Origin: Phocoena phocoena
Taxonomy: Eukaryota > Chordata > Mammalia > Artiodactyla > Phocoenidae
Assembly: GCF_963924675.1 (NCBI RefSeq)
Contig: NC_089220.1
Location: 49,982,639 to 50,046,638 of the forward strand
Length of the DNA: 64,000 bases
Direction of reading: 5' to 3'
The position numbers and the translations under genes are program-made. Within the stretch, counting starts at the first letter, position 1; every line of letters begins with the position of its first letter. Shown piece after piece: positions 34,955 to 47,777 of this stretch. The notes under the pieces were generated by a model, which was given only the letters and a program-made list of their open reading frames with translations, was not told where the DNA came from and ran no database searches.

Positions 34955-35675
34955 ATGTGCGCAAGTCCCTTAAACTTCTTTAGCTCAGTTTCCCCGTGTC
35001 AATTGGGGATAGAATTCAGTTTTCTGTAGCAGAAACCCAACCTCATTGGGTTAACCAAATAATGGTTTATTATTTCACACAACAAGTCTGAAAGTAGGTT
35101 TTCTGGGGCAGAAAGAGTCGCTTTACAATGTCAGAATATCTCAGTTTCCTTCTATAGTCCTCCTTCACCACCCTTAGGATATGGCTGTCCTCCTTATGGT
35201 TGCCTCAAGGTCACAACATGGCTGCTCCACCACCAGCCTCATACCCACGTTCCAAGCAGGGAGAAGGAAGGAACAAGGAGAAAGGGGCAATATCCATATA
35301 AGGACAGCAACACTTTCCCAGAGATCCCCGGAAGACTTCTACTCAAGTCTCACTAGCCAGAACCAATCACATGGCCATCCACAGCTGCAAGAGTGACATG
35401 ATAAGATGTTTGCAAAATGATAAATGTCTGCAGTAATTGCCCATGGATCATAAACTTTGAAGTAGAAGCAGTAACTGCTTGGGGTTACCTTTCTGTAAGG
35501 AACAAGGAGAGGATGGATGTTGGGTAGCAACTGGTAGTTTCTGTCTCATTCCCCACCTATAGAACAGGATTAGGACCTACCTCACAGAGTTGATGAAATT
35601 GAGAGAGAATGTAGGCAAAATACTGTTCTTCGTACCAAGGACACAGTAAGCACTCAATAGAAGCAATGATCTTTC
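34955..35675 (+). repeat. MIR split by a family-2 repeat
   Basis: MIR core is at 34960-35017 ('gcgcaagtcccttaaacttc', 'ctcagtttccccgtgtcaat') and resumes at 35566-35670 ('aggattaggacctacctcac', 'agcactcaatagaagcaatg'). The intervening 35018-35565 is a family-2 repeat with blocks 'ggtttattatttcacacaac', 'ggatatggctgtcctcctta' and 'tgggtagcaactggtagttt'. A short 'atagaa' occurs at both junctions. Confidence 0.65.
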
Positions 35676-36229
35676 TGCATTTCCAGATGTGGCACTTAAT
35701 TCAAACATCCAAGAGTTTTCCCTGAAGGGGCAGAGATTTAGTTGGCTCAAGGCAATTGTCCCACTCTGTCTGCAGTGCTTCTGTGGTGAATTTGCTTCTG
35801 ATGATTAACAAATCTTTTCTCAATAGTCTATTCAACTATTAATAAATCCAAACAGGATTATCATTATGACTCTTCACTTACAACGTGTGACCCAGAAAAA
35901 AGCAAAGCTTTTTGTTTGGAGAGACACGCAAGGCAAATGAGCTGTTTTCATTGCTTTGTGGCTACAGAGCTGCATATTTCATTTCTGATTCATGGAAAAA
36001 TATCTAGCACACAGGAATCAGTGAGATTGGTGAGCAGCCTCAGACCAGGGGAGTTAAGAATAAAGTCTGCAAATTCTTAGTCACTGGGACCTGGAAATGT
36101 TAGCAACAGGAAGACTTCTTTTTGCTAGGAAACTGCTCTGTGAATCTACAACTCCCCTTGCTCCACTGGGGTTTCTTGTTTGTTTGTTTAAGCAGTATAT
36201 CTAAAATTTTCTGTATTGGTTAGGACATT
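35676..36229. other. Unique non-coding sequence
   Basis: I see no gene or recognisable repeat. Confidence 0.4.
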
Positions 36230-36800
36230 TTTGTTTGCAAGGGAAAAGCATAAAATGGCTTATTAAAAAGTGAATTTATTGCCTTGAGTGACTAAAAAGT
36301 CCAAAGTAGAGTTTCAGGCACAGCTGGCTCCAGGTGCTCAGGAATCTCTCCATTTCTCAGGTTCTCCCTCTGTGGTAACAAAACAGGCCCCTTGCAGCTC
36401 CTAAATACCAACCACCAGCTCAGCATCCCCAGCAGAAAGAGGATGCCTTTTCCCCAGTGGTTCCTGAAAGACCTCCAAGATTGGACCAACTTGGGTCACA
36501 TGCTCAGCCCTGAACCAATGACTGTGCTAAGGAAATGTGGTTCTCTTATTGGCTAGTCTGGGTCACATGCCTGAGCCTGGAGCCAATGACTGTGCTAAGG
36601 GAATGTGGTTCTCTTATTGGCTAGTCTGGGTCACATACCAAGAGCCAGGAGGTGGGGTCAGCCCCATTCAAACCACTCAGGTCAAGAATGGGAGAGAGAT
36701 GGTCCGCCAGACGATAGTTGGGGTGCTACTGCCAGCAGAACAGTGTGCCCAGACCGGCCTCACAAAATCTTCTGGAGTTCTGAACAGATTCAGCTTCATT
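36230..36800 (-). repeat. Old interspersed repeat, family 1 (copy 2) with 67-bp tandem units
   Basis: Blocks such as 'gcataaaatggcttattaaa', 'caagattggaccaacttggg' and 'ggtggggtcagccccattca' place it with the repeat at 6405-6905. Two adjacent units, 36494-36560 (67 bp) and 36561-36628 (68 bp), start 'ggtcacatgc' and end 'ttattggctagtctg'. A third partial unit follows. Proteins predicted here only translate the units. Confidence 0.6.
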
Positions 36801-39800
36801 TAGATATTATTGAACGTTAATACCGTAATAATACCAGTGACACTCTTTGCCATCTGTCAAAATCCTCATTTTTCAGGCTCATTTCAAATGTCACCGCAAA
36901 CAAATCTCCTTAATAAGATTAATTTTCCATCAGCACTTTATTTTCCTCTCACGGCACGGCACGTATCATTTCTTGCCACGGATTATGGTGAGTTACACAC
37001 CCATTCGTCTCCACTCTAGAGCTGAGCAAGGCATACCTCTCATTCATCACCGACAGCCTGAGGATAAGGGCTTCTGTCTGGCTGTGACCAGGACTTGGAA
37101 TGAAGAGAATGCAGCATGGTAAGGAGGGGAGAGATCACATGGCCCCCTCCAGGAAGAAAATGCATTCAGGGGGCAAAATTGGATTTTAGAAGTCAGGCTG
37201 GCTTTTCTTTCTTAAGTTATACTGGAACCGTATTATTTTTTTTTATTATACATGTGTGGCGAAACCTGGAGTGAAACTGAAAACAGATTCAAACCCTGAG
37301 ATGGCAGTAGTCTTGGAAATATATCATGTCCTGAATGAATTAGGGCGGCAGACAGTTGTGAGACGCTTTCCTCCCTTCAGTAAACAAAAATGCAAATATC
37401 CCAGATGCCTTTTACACCCTCCCCAGGGCTAGCAGCTTATTAATCAGTTCAGAACCTTTCCACGCTGCTCCAATTTTTTACAAGCTGTCTGTTTCCTCTC
37501 CTGTCGTTGGTGGCTTAATTCCAGGGACACTCACCTTGGGAGAGAAGGCACCGACATACCAAGATCCTTCCAGAGTCACCCTTGCTTGCAGGCACCTGCA
37601 GATTTCCCTTGGATGTTTCCTGTTCAACACAACAGGTTTTAATTATGTGAACGAATATTTGCTCACTATTAAACCATGTTTACCCTCGTAAAAGGCAAAC
37701 TCCAAAGGACGGGGATTAGGCAAGCCCAGAAGGAGCTGAACATTTATGTAAACATGCTCAGGTTTCCTACCACCTCGCCTTTCCTTCCTGCTCCATCCTT
37801 CTGGGCGTTCTGCACGTTGGTCTTCTCATTTGAAGCAAATGATCACAAGTTCTCTTTTTGCAATTTCCACCTACTCCTCGTGGAAGCAGGACTGTGTTCT
37901 CCTCCTACAGACACCTCATCTTTCTGTGCAGAAAGATCCTCTGTTGGTTCCTTAACAAAGACTAACTCTTTGTGACCCTAATGGTGCTACAAAGGTACTT
38001 CCCTTTCTGTGGCTTCTGGGTCATATTTCTGAACGAAAGGAAGACTGCCTCAGAAAATCTGAGATGTATTGTTTCTCAGTTCTTGTCAAGCATGTCGCAT
38101 AGTTTGTTCCACTGCCAACTTCTTCCTCATAATTCTGACATGTTGGTTCTGAAACACATTCATTTCCCATAACCGAAAGAGCCCGAGTGGCAGGGGTGAG
38201 GGAGGGGACTTTACAATTCAAGAGAGATAAAAATGGAAGCTAGTTGTATGAGACTTCATTTACTACAACAGTGAACACAAGAGTTTCTAATGTATTGTTT
38301 TGGGCGGTTGTTAGAGTCCAATGTTCTTATTTAGAGCTGAGAGATTATGTTAAGGTCCTTTCTCCCCTCCCCCCGCATACATGCACACCAGGCTGCTCAC
38401 ATGCAGGGCTGAGGGGGAGACATCTCAGGAAAGGAAGCAAGAATGAAGTCACACATCTATCAACCAATGGAAAGTGAGCCATTTTATCCACGAAGTAGCT
38501 GAAGCAAGCGCGTGTGAGCGCCCTTTCCTCTACAACAGAGCCTGTGCTTGGATCATGAAAAGTCTGACCCACACCAGAAGTTTCAGTACAGTAGACATTT
38601 AACAAGGCAAAGCGCATGCCCTTCCTCTTCTCTAAATTAGTTCTGTGATGCTGGTGGAATGAAAGACTTCGGCTTTCAGTACGCATCACTCTGATATAAA
38701 TAACCACCTCCGAGGGCCTCACACTTGACTTTCTCAGAGCTCAGGTCTTCACTTCCCCCAATGTGTGGTCAAATACACCTGTTCCTCCAAAAAATAGCAC
38801 ACTGACTTCTTCTAAGTAAATTATCCTCAGATATTTCCAAGGCAAGGTCCTCTACCTAGGGGATCGGCTGCATGCACATGCAAGATGCTCCATCGCATTT
38901 CTCCAAAGACACTAACCTACAAATACAGACAGGCGATTCTGGAAATCGAAGAAAACCTGCCATACACTGTGATCTTTAATCACCGCCTGTCTGTAGGTAT
39001 AAATAGTCCAGCTGAAAACGTGCCTGTTCAGACAAGCCTGTGCACACTGCACATGCGTACACGCACGCACGCACACATAATGCCATGTGTCACACACAGT
39101 AGAAAAGTCCATGCTTTCAGGACAGGCACCAGCCAAATCCTTACATTGTGAAGCTAAGAATGCAAGTGGCAAAATGAGTGATTTCAGGCCACTTTTGACT
39201 ATATGTTTGGAGCTTGGCCAGCAGAGCAGATTCCAAGCAAACCAGCTCAGGTGGTTCACCGCGGAATGTACAGTTCACCAGCCCGAAACCAAGCTCTTTG
39301 TCAAGCTAGGGGGATGTTTCTTCTCCTCATCCCAGCTCAAGCTCCCGTTCCCTAACGTGTTAACTAAATCCCAAGTAATCCGCCTTCCCAAAAATGTGGA
39401 AGGAAAAAGGTTTCAAAGAGGAGGGGCAGACAGAACAAAACCAGCTCACGTCACAAGCAGCTGGAAAGTCTGCGAACAACCAGACAAGCCCATGCTGAGC
39501 ACCACTAGTTAACAGACACGACAAGGAGCCGATGCGCCACGTCAGGCTAAGGGGGAGAACAGACTGAGTTCAAACACACCTCTCCCCTATGTGACCCTAC
39601 ACCCAACATCCAGCTGGTCAGGAAAATAGTTCCCCTTAAGCGGGCAGCCTTGCTTGAGGAAGTCCTGTCTAAAAACAAAAGCTGACCCTGGGGATTTGTG
39701 ATAAAGTTCAAATTGGACCCCTTTTTATACTGAGCATGGACTCAGAGCCCATGACCTATTTTGGGGCATCTACTCAGATTGAGAGGAGCTGGGGCTTTAG

Positions 39801-40239
39801 GAGGGAAGAAGCAGCTGTGGTTATCCTAGCCCAAGAACCCAGATTCAGTGTGCATCAGGCTAGCCTGAAGATTCCAGCATGGAATCTTCCTCCTTATTAG
39901 ACACAAAAGTCCATGAGAACCACACCTTTAAGTTAAATAAATGCACAGTAAATGAATAACTAGTTATTGACCATTTATATGCATGGCATTTGGGGTGGCA
40001 ACCACTGATATAGAACATTTGCCCCATTTAAGATCTAACTGAGGCGTAAATTAGGGGAAACTATACCAAAGTAAAAAAAAAAATTTTTTTTTTAATTTTT
40101 GACAGTTTCTTAGCTCTTTGATGTTATCACCTGTCTTGAAATTCAAAAAAAATAAATATTTAAAAATCTAGGCAGCCAATGGTACAATTTTATTCATGCC
40201 CTAAGTGTTGGATAACAAATTAGCCTCTGTCTGTCACCC
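36801..40239. other. Unique non-coding sequence
   Basis: This is the longest stretch without a clear repeat in the central window. I see no recognised exon. The largest frames are 125 residues (minus, 38345-38722) and 141 residues (plus, 39087-39512), both without known domains. A short ACGC/ACAC run is at 39059-39075. Some of the stretch may be conserved non-coding DNA, which cannot be judged from one sequence. Confidence 0.4.
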
Positions 40240-41090
40240 TCATAAATTCCAGATTGATTAAAAAGCCTAATGTGAAAATCAAAATGAGTATTAAAAGGAA
40301 ACATGAGAGAATATTTTACAATCTTGAGATAGGGAAGGACTTTCTAAGCAAGATATAAAACTCAGAAACCAGAAAGAAAAAGATTTATAGCATTGACTAA
40401 ATAAAAATTTTAAACTTTGCAAACTAAAAGTCAATCTAAATAAAGACCAGGAAAAAATATTTACAATAGCTATACAAAGAATTAACATCCAGAATAAACA
40501 GAACACATACAAACCACCTAATAATTAACATACAAGGAATAGTCATAGGAAATTCGCAATTAGCCAGTTTGATAATACTACCCATGGCCCCAAAATTTCA
40601 TTCCTAGATATATACACACCACAGAAATGTATGCACATGTATTCTAAAGAACATGCACGAGAATGTTCATAGCATCAATATTTGCTAATAGCTGAAAGGT
40701 GGAAAGAACCCAAATGTCCATCAATCAATAAATTGTGGTATATTCACATAATGGAATATAATAAGCAATGTATATTAATATATTACAGCTACGAGCAAGT
40801 ACGTGGATACTCACAATGTTGAATGAAGGAAGCTAGACCTAAGAGTGCATGTTGTATGATTCCATTTTATGAAGTTCAAAAACAAGCACAACTAATCCAT
40901 AGGAGGTATATTACAGGATAGTGATTTCTTTGGGGGAGGTGGGGAAAAGGTCTGATAATATTCCAATTTCTCGACCTGGGTGGTGGTTACAAGAAGAGCT
41001 CAGGCTGTGTTAATTCTTTCAGTGGTACACTTACGACTTGTGTACTTTTCTGTATTTTTATACTACAAGAAAATGCTCCCCCACATCCAA
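40240..41090 (+). mobile_element. Old L1M fragment, sense
   Basis: Old L1 ORF2-end and 3' wording is present: 'aacccaaatgtccatcaatc', 'tcataatggaatataataag'-like sequence, 'gattccattttatgaagttc' and 'ttttatactacaagaaaatg'. It is heavily mutated and has no long ORF2 frame. Confidence 0.85.
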
Positions 41091-41645
41091 ATGGTCAGCA
41101 GGCATATGAAAAGATGCACAATTAACCTGGTAAATCAGATAAATGCAATTTTAAATGACACGGATTTTTCTGCATGTAATGTTAGCAATTTTTTTTTAAT
41201 TGATAATGTTCAGTGTTGATGAGTATTTTGGTGTCTTTGTAAATTAGAACAGAATTTTTGGGGAGAAGCTTTAGTATTATTTACCCCAAATTCAAATGTG
41301 CATGCCTTTTAGTCCAGAAATTCTACCTCTAGGAATATATCCTTCAGAATATTTATGCATAAGCACATAAATTTGGGTCCAAGTATGTTTGCTGTAATAT
41401 TGTTTGTGATGCTGAAAAATGGCAAACACCTATGTACCCACAATCAGGAAAGAAGGCAGCTGTTAAAGAAAATGAGGGAAGCCTCTATGTACTAACACAG
41501 AAAGAACTCCAGGGTACATTGTTAAGTTAAAAAAAAAAAAAAAGTAAGTCACAGGACAGAATATATTATATGATCTTGTTTATGTATAAATGACCTGAAT
41601 GTAAACTTTTAAAACAAACAAAATTTAAAACAAGAAAACAAAACT
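41091..41645 (+). mobile_element. Second old L1M fragment, sense
   Basis: A further L1-like 3' segment reads 'tagtccagaaattctacctc', 'aggaatatatccttcagaat' and 'tgctgaaaaatggcaaacac', with an internal A-run at about 41529-41543. It adjoins the previous fragment and may be a separate, related insertion. Confidence 0.75.
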
Positions 41646-42801
41646 GGAGTCTGATGTGGCTCATTTATCTAAATATCTTACAAATCCTGTCACAAAAGAA
41701 ACTTAACTTCTCTCTGGAGATAGAATGCACCGTATAAGAATTCCCTGGAACCGTCTGGCTGTTTCCTGGGACAGATCCTGAGAAGCCTGCACCACGACAG
41801 CGAAGAACTGTTTCTTGTTCCACAGACTCCTGGAGGAGCCTCAGTGTCTCAGAAATGCCAGCTCCCACACAGGCCTGAGCAACAGCACATGGAGTCTCTC
41901 CAGCCCTTTGTGCTTCCCAAGCACTTCTCAATAATTAACTAATCTGCCTAAAGGGCGGGGTGGGTGTGGCTCCCACAGACTGCATTCCCGTCAGACGCAG
42001 TCCTCTGGAACGCAAGGGCATCCCTTAGCAACGGCTGTTCCTCAGCCCCTGCCCTTCCTCAACCCCCAAACTCAGGGGAGGCGAGGGGGGGCCTTCAAGG
42101 GCAACTGGGGGGCACCAGAAGGCATCTTCTCCAGGAAGAGTTATACTATACCCTCCCGGCCCCATCTCCACCTATGGAGGAGGAACATTGCCACACGCAG
42201 CTGGAGGAATAACATCTTAGTACTGTCAGTTTCAACTCTCCCATTTTTTGCTCAAGGATCCTGCGAACAACAGAAAAAGTATAGATCCTTTCAATTTCTT
42301 ATTGTACAAATAAATAGCAGGAGCCGTCTCTGTTACCATATTTTCAAATGGCTGGCATCTGGAGCGAAGGTTTCCAGCCTCTGGAATTCAACAAACCATT
42401 AAAATTTCACAATTTGGGGGGGAACCCAACAAAGAATTGCTCATTTTTATTTTACCCAAGTACAGACATTTTAAAAAAACAAACTGGCTCTTGCTACCAT
42501 AAATGAGTGGGCACCTCAATACCAAAACAATGTGATCATGACAATCTCAGATTTTAAAAGCAGCATTTTAAGTTTAATACACTTAGATCCATGAAAAACA
42601 CGTACTCCTCATAGACTGGTGAGCATTTCCTCACAGAATGGCATCAGTCCCCTTGGAAAGAGTTGACAGAGAGTAAATCCTAAATTCCCAAACCTGTCTA
42701 TGCCTGAGAAAGACAAGAAGGCATTTCAAAGAAAATACAGACTCCAGGTTCCCACCCCATATTTACCACATCAGCCTCTCAGTTCTTCAAGAATGGGGCC
42801 C
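41646..42801. other. Unique non-coding sequence
   Basis: I see no gene or clear repeat. Frames of 82-88 residues on both strands have no recognisable content. Confidence 0.4.
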
Positions 42802-44801
42802 TGGTATGTGTATTGTTTTTAAAAAAGGTGTTTTTTTAAACTATGATAAAATATTCATAATATAAAATTTACCACTTAAACCATTTTTATGTGTACAAGT
42901 TAGTGGCACTAATACACTCACAGCATTGTGCCATCATCACTACTATCCATTCTGAAACATTTTAATCATCGCAAACAGGAACTCTGCAAGGGTTTAAAAA
43001 TAACTCTCCATTCCTCCCTCCCCCTGCCCCGCCCAGCTCCTGGTAATCTCTATTCTACTTTCCAGGTACCACGTATAAATTGAATCATATGATATTTGTC
43101 ATTTTGTTATTTTACTTAGCATAATATTTTCAAGGTTCATTTACGTTATAACATGTATTAGAATTTCATTCCTCTTTATGGCTAAACAATATCCATTGTA
43201 TGTATAACGCACATTTTCTTTATCCATTCATCTCTTGGTAAAACAGTTGGGTTGTTTCTATTTTTCAGCTACTGTGAATGGTATACAAGTTTCTGGTTCA
43301 GTGCTTGCTTTCAGTTATTTTGGGTATATACCAAGGAGTGGAATTGCTGGGTCACATGTAATGCTGTTTAACTTTTTGAAGAACCATTAAACTGGTTTCC
43401 ACAACAGCGCACCTTTTTACATTCCCATCAGCTATGCACGAGAGTTCCAATTTCTCTACAATTATGTCAACACTTGTTATTTTGTTTGTTTTTTCATTTT
43501 GAGTTTTTGCTTGTTTTTTGTTGTGTTTTATTTTGTTTTGTTTTGGGTAATAGCCATCCTAAGGGGTGTGGAGTGGTATCTCTTTGTGGTTTTGATTTGC
43601 ATTTTCCTCACGACTAACGATCTTCATGCATCTTTTCATGTGCTTATTGGCCATATGTATATCTTCTTTGGAGAAATGTCTGTTCAAGTCCTTTGCCCAT
43701 TTCATTTTTTATTTTTTAAAATACATCATTTAATGCGCCCATTTTAAAATTAGGTTTTGTTTTGATTTTTTGCTGAGTTATAGGAGTTTTTAATATACTC
43801 TGAATATTAACTCCTTATCAGGCTTGCAAATATTTCTCCCATGCTGTGGGTTGTCCTTTTACTCTCTTAAGAATGTCCTTTGATGCAATAAAGTTTTTAA
43901 TTTTGTTGAAGTCCAGTCTGTCTATTTTTTCTTTTCTTGCCTGTGCTTTTGGTGTCATATCCAAGAAATCATAACCAAGTCCAATGTTATGAAAATTTTC
44001 TCCTGTGTTTTCTTCTAAGAGTTTTATAGTTTAGCTCTTAAGTTTAGGTCTTTGTTCCTAAACAAAACGGATTTTTGTATATAGTATAAGGAAAGTGTCC
44101 AATTTCTTTCTTTTGCATGTGGATATCTAGTTTTCCCCGTTCCATTTGTTGAAAAGATTGTCCTTTCTCTATCACGTGGTCTTAGCACCCTTGTCAAAGA
44201 TCATTTGATCACATATACAAGGGTTTGTTTCTAGGATCTCTATTCTATCCCACTGGTCTATATGTCCATCCTTATGCCAGTACCACACTGCTTTGATTAT
44301 TGTAGCTTTGTAGTAAGCTTTGAAATCAGAAAGTGTGAGATCTCCAAGTCTGTTCTTCTTTTGAAACGTTGTTTTGACTATTCCAGGTCCTTTGAGATTC
44401 CATATGAATTTTAAAATAGATTTTTCTATTCTGGAAAAAAAAAACTGCTGTTGGGATTTTGAAAGAGATTGCATTGAGTGTGTAGAGCAATTTGGGCAAT
44501 ATTTTCCTTTTAACAATATAAAGTCTTCCAGTACATGAACTCAGGATGTCTTTCCATTTATTTAAGTGTTCTTTAATTTCTTTCAGCAATGATTTGTAAT
44601 TTTCAATGTTCAAGTATTTAGCCTCCTTGATTAAAACTTTATTCCTGAGTACTATATTCTTTTTGACACCCTGATAAATGGAATGATTTTCTTAATATCC
44701 ATTTCAGATTTTTCATTGCTAGTGTATAGAAATGTAACTGATTTTTTGTATGTTATTTTGTATCCTGCAACTGCTACATTTTTTAAATTAACTCTAGCTG
44801 T

Positions 44802-44833
<32 letters not shown>

Positions 44834-45191
44834 CCTTAGGATTTTTTACATAAAAGATTCTGTTGTCTGTGAACAGAGATAATTTTACTCTTTTCTTTCC
44901 AATTTGGATGCCTTTTTTCCTATTGCCCAATTTCTCTGGCTAGAACTTCCAATATTATGTTGAAGGAAGCAGACACCCTTCTTTTTTTCCTAATCTTAAG
45001 TGAAAACCTCTCAGTCTTCCACCATTGAGTAGGATATTAGCTGAGGATTTTTCATATATGGCCTTTATAATGTTGAGGAAGTTTCCTTTTGTTTCTAGTT
45101 TTGTCATTGAGTGTTGAATTTGTCAAATGGTTTTCTGCATCAATTGAAATGATTCTGTGGGGTTTTTTCTTTATTGTATTAATGTGGTATA

Positions 45192-45419
45192 TTATAGTGA
45201 TTGATTTTTTAAAATTATTTATTTTGAATTTTTGAAATTTATTTATTTTTTATACAACAGGTTCTTATTAGTTATGTTTTATACATATTAGTGTATATAT
45301 GTCAATCCCCATCTCCCAGTTCATCCCACTACCATCAACCGCCCCCCCCACCCCCCCTGCCAACCGGCCACTTCCCCTCTTGGTGTCTATATGTTTGTTC
45401 TTATGGTGATTGATTTTTT
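45192..45419 (-). mobile_element. Short young L1 3' end inside L1M, antisense
   Basis: The insert (45211-45400) is an L1 3' terminus ('caggttcttattagttatgt', 'catattagtgtatatatgtc') cut after about 190 bp. A 19-bp duplication 'ttat(a/g)gtgattgatttttt' lies at 45192-45210 and 45401-45419. It carries C-rich runs near 45341-45357. Confidence 0.93.
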
Positions 45420-45644
45420 TTTTTTTTTTTTTTTTTTTTGCGGTACGCGGGCCTCTCAGTGTTGTGGCCTCTCCCGTTGCGGAGCAACAGGCTCCGGATG
45501 CGCAGGCTCAGCGGCCATGGCTCACGGACCTAGCCGCTCCGCGGCATGTGGGATCTTCCCAGACCGGGGCACGAACCCGTGTCCCCTGCATCGGCAGCCA
45601 GACTCTCAACCACTGCGCCACCAGGGAAGCCCTGATTGATTTTT
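45407..45644 (-). mobile_element. CHR-type SINE inserted in the L1's duplication, antisense
   Basis: A poly(T) run (to 45439), then 'gcggtacgcgggcctctcag', ending 'ccaccagggaagccc' at 45632. The 12-bp duplication 'tgattgattttt' lies at 45407-45418 and 45633-45644, so the target was the right-hand duplication of the L1 at 45211-45400. The long intact tail suggests a young insertion. Confidence 0.95.
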
Positions 45645-45956
45645 AAATGCTGAACTATCCTTGCATTCCATGAATAAATTCTATTTGGTCACGGTATATA
45701 ATCCTTTTAATATGTCACTGAATTTGATTTGCTAGTATTTTTTTTTTTTTTTATCTATATTCTTAATGGGTCCTGGTCTATAGTTTTCTTTCCTTGTTGT
45801 GTCTTTTACTGGCTTTGGTATCAGGGTAATGCTGGCCTCATAGAATGAGTTAAGAAGTGTTCCCTTCTGTTCAATTTTTGGGAAGATTTTGAGAAAGAGT
45901 AATGTTAATGCTTCTTTAAATTTTTGGTAGAATTCTCCAATAAAGCTATCTAGTCC

Positions 45957-46168
45957 TGGAATGTGTATTTCTTTTTTTTTAAATTTATTTTGTTGAAGTA
46001 TAGTTGATTTACAATGTTTTGTTAATTTCTGCTGTACAGAAAAGTGATTCAGTTATACACATTTACATTCTTTTTCATATTCTTTTCCATTATGGTTTAT
46101 CACAGGACATTGAATATAGTTCCGTGTGCTATACAGTAGGACTTTGTTGTTTTGGAATGTGTATTTCT
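45957..46168 (-). mobile_element. Short L1 3' end at the truncated end of L1M, antisense
   Basis: The insert (45973-46152) begins with T-rich sequence and 'gttgaagtatagttgattta' and is cut after about 180 bp at 'actttgttgttt'. An exact 16-bp duplication 'tggaatgtgtatttct' lies at 45957-45972 and 46153-46168. Confidence 0.95.
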
Positions 46169-47777
46169 AAACCAACTTCCCCCTCTTCCCTGCTCCCATG
46201 TTTCTGATATACAGTTGGGTTTGGGACTAACTACCCCAAATACCCAATTTGAACACTCTTGGATATAACTCTTGATAAATTAGTCACATTATATTTTTTA
46301 AAAGAGAGGAAAAGCTTTGGGTAAGAATTGTACTCAAGCTACCCAGCTCCGGAAGTGCCCACAGGAGGGAAAGAGAAGGATACAGGGGTGAGTGAGCCTC
46401 TGAGAACAAGGAGAGTATTGACAACCTCAGGAGGAACCAGGTGCCTGGTGTACAGCTTCCACCCTTCACCTGAGTGCAGCTGTTTCCGTCCAGATAGCTT
46501 CTCCCCACAGCTTTACCTGGCCTGTAACCACTAGAGCTCTGGGCACCTGCTTAGTCTGAGAGGTGATGAAGGGAGGAGGTGTTATGTACAAAATGTGACT
46601 CACAGGAGTCAGACCGCCAGGGGGTCAGGTCCTTCTCTGAGCTCTAATGGGCCAAGCGGATGGTGCTGCAGCAGGAAGAGGAAGCTTCTTGGCACAAATT
46701 GATTAACGTGAGGTTATTCTCACTAAATGTTTCTGAAGCTTGTGCACAAAGATTATGGACAATGGAAAAGTGTCATAAAACTTGTAATCAGACAGAAAAG
46801 CTATTTTCTGCAGGTCCCTTTGCCTTTTAACCTCAATCTCTCTTCTCCCCACCCCATCTTTCCTCAGGCACCAGGCTACATTTCCAGTAAAAACTTGCTT
46901 GGCCACTTGTGTAGAAAGAGGATTTAATATTTGAATACTCAACGGACTGGTTCTCCTTGGGAGCAAGTAGCCAAGTAAATATCCAAGCCAGAACAAGGGA
47001 AGGAACAAAATGGCACCAAGTCCAAATGAGAAGTGCCTCAGTCATCCTGCAACACCCTGGATGCCCCCAGTGAACAACATCCTCTCTCCGGGTGAGTCAT
47101 GGCCTCCACACCCAGCAGGGTGTAGACACACTGCACTGAAATAAAATAGTAAGACTAACTCAAGCAGGTAAAACACTCCCTTGCTGTCAATTTGATAAAA
47201 TGTTCAATCCTGCTTCAAGAATGGAAGACAGAAGGAGGGTTTTCAACAATACCAGGTTTTATATAATCCCACTAGAACTAGGGATCTGCAGTAAGGCTCG
47301 AAAATGTGTAGTCCCACAGATATTTCCATCTATAAACACAAAAGTGCATGGAAGCTCTGAAAAAAGTTTTTGTTTTGTTTTAAGGGGAGGGGAACTTCTA
47401 TAGTGCTCTAGACCTTGAATAGATGATAAAAGACAATTTGTAAGATCTGAGTTTCCTCTTCAAAATCCAAGATGTAAATGCACACTTAAACTATTCCTAT
47501 TTCTACTTTTTTTCCCCCTTACACCTTATACCCTTGAAATAGAGAAGAGAAAGTGATAATAGCACCCCAGCTATGCAGAACTGGCTCAAGAGACCAAAGG
47601 CCTAAAAGAGATTGTAACGTTAGCAAGAAAGCCTGTGATTAAACGTCACTTAAGACCTAATGCTCAAATATTCTAAGCTACGATTACGTCAGAAGCATTA
47701 TTTCTCAAGATGGAAGGACTAGTGAAAAACCTTATGGGCCTGCAAAGGTGTAAACTTACCCACAAGGCTGAAGTAGC
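46169..47777. other. Unique non-coding sequence
   Basis: I see no gene or clear repeat. Open frames up to 101 residues have no recognisable domain. Confidence 0.4.

Larger units (their letters stand above)
42802..45969 (-). mobile_element. Old L1M element (about 2.9 kb), antisense, nested
   Basis: The body runs from 'ctatgataaaatattcataa' (3' end) to 'aaagctatctagtcctgg' near 45958. The minus strand encodes broken L1 ORF2p: 44172-44516 contains 'FIWNLKGPGIVKTTFQKKN' and 44326-44613 contains 'YKSLLKEIKEHLNKWKDI'. Frameshifts and stops are frequent. A (TG)n microsatellite has expanded at about 44802-44830. Imperfect 'tgg(t/a)atgtgtatt' at 42802-42814 and 45957-45969 may be its target duplication. 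Younger insertions occupy 45211-45632. Confidence 0.9.

Noticed and set aside
36494..36640. CRISPR-like array
   Set aside because: The units are adjacent with no spacers, diverged from each other, and lie in a mammalian interspersed repeat.
44172..44613. Two overlapping minus-strand frames of 95 and 114 residues with real protein similarity
   Set aside because: Both are fragments of L1 ORF2p in the old L1M, separated by a frameshift.
45391..45646. Cys/Gly/Arg-rich frames with a Phe run
   Set aside because: They are translations of poly(T) plus SINE; the same peptide recurs wherever this SINE subtype occurs.
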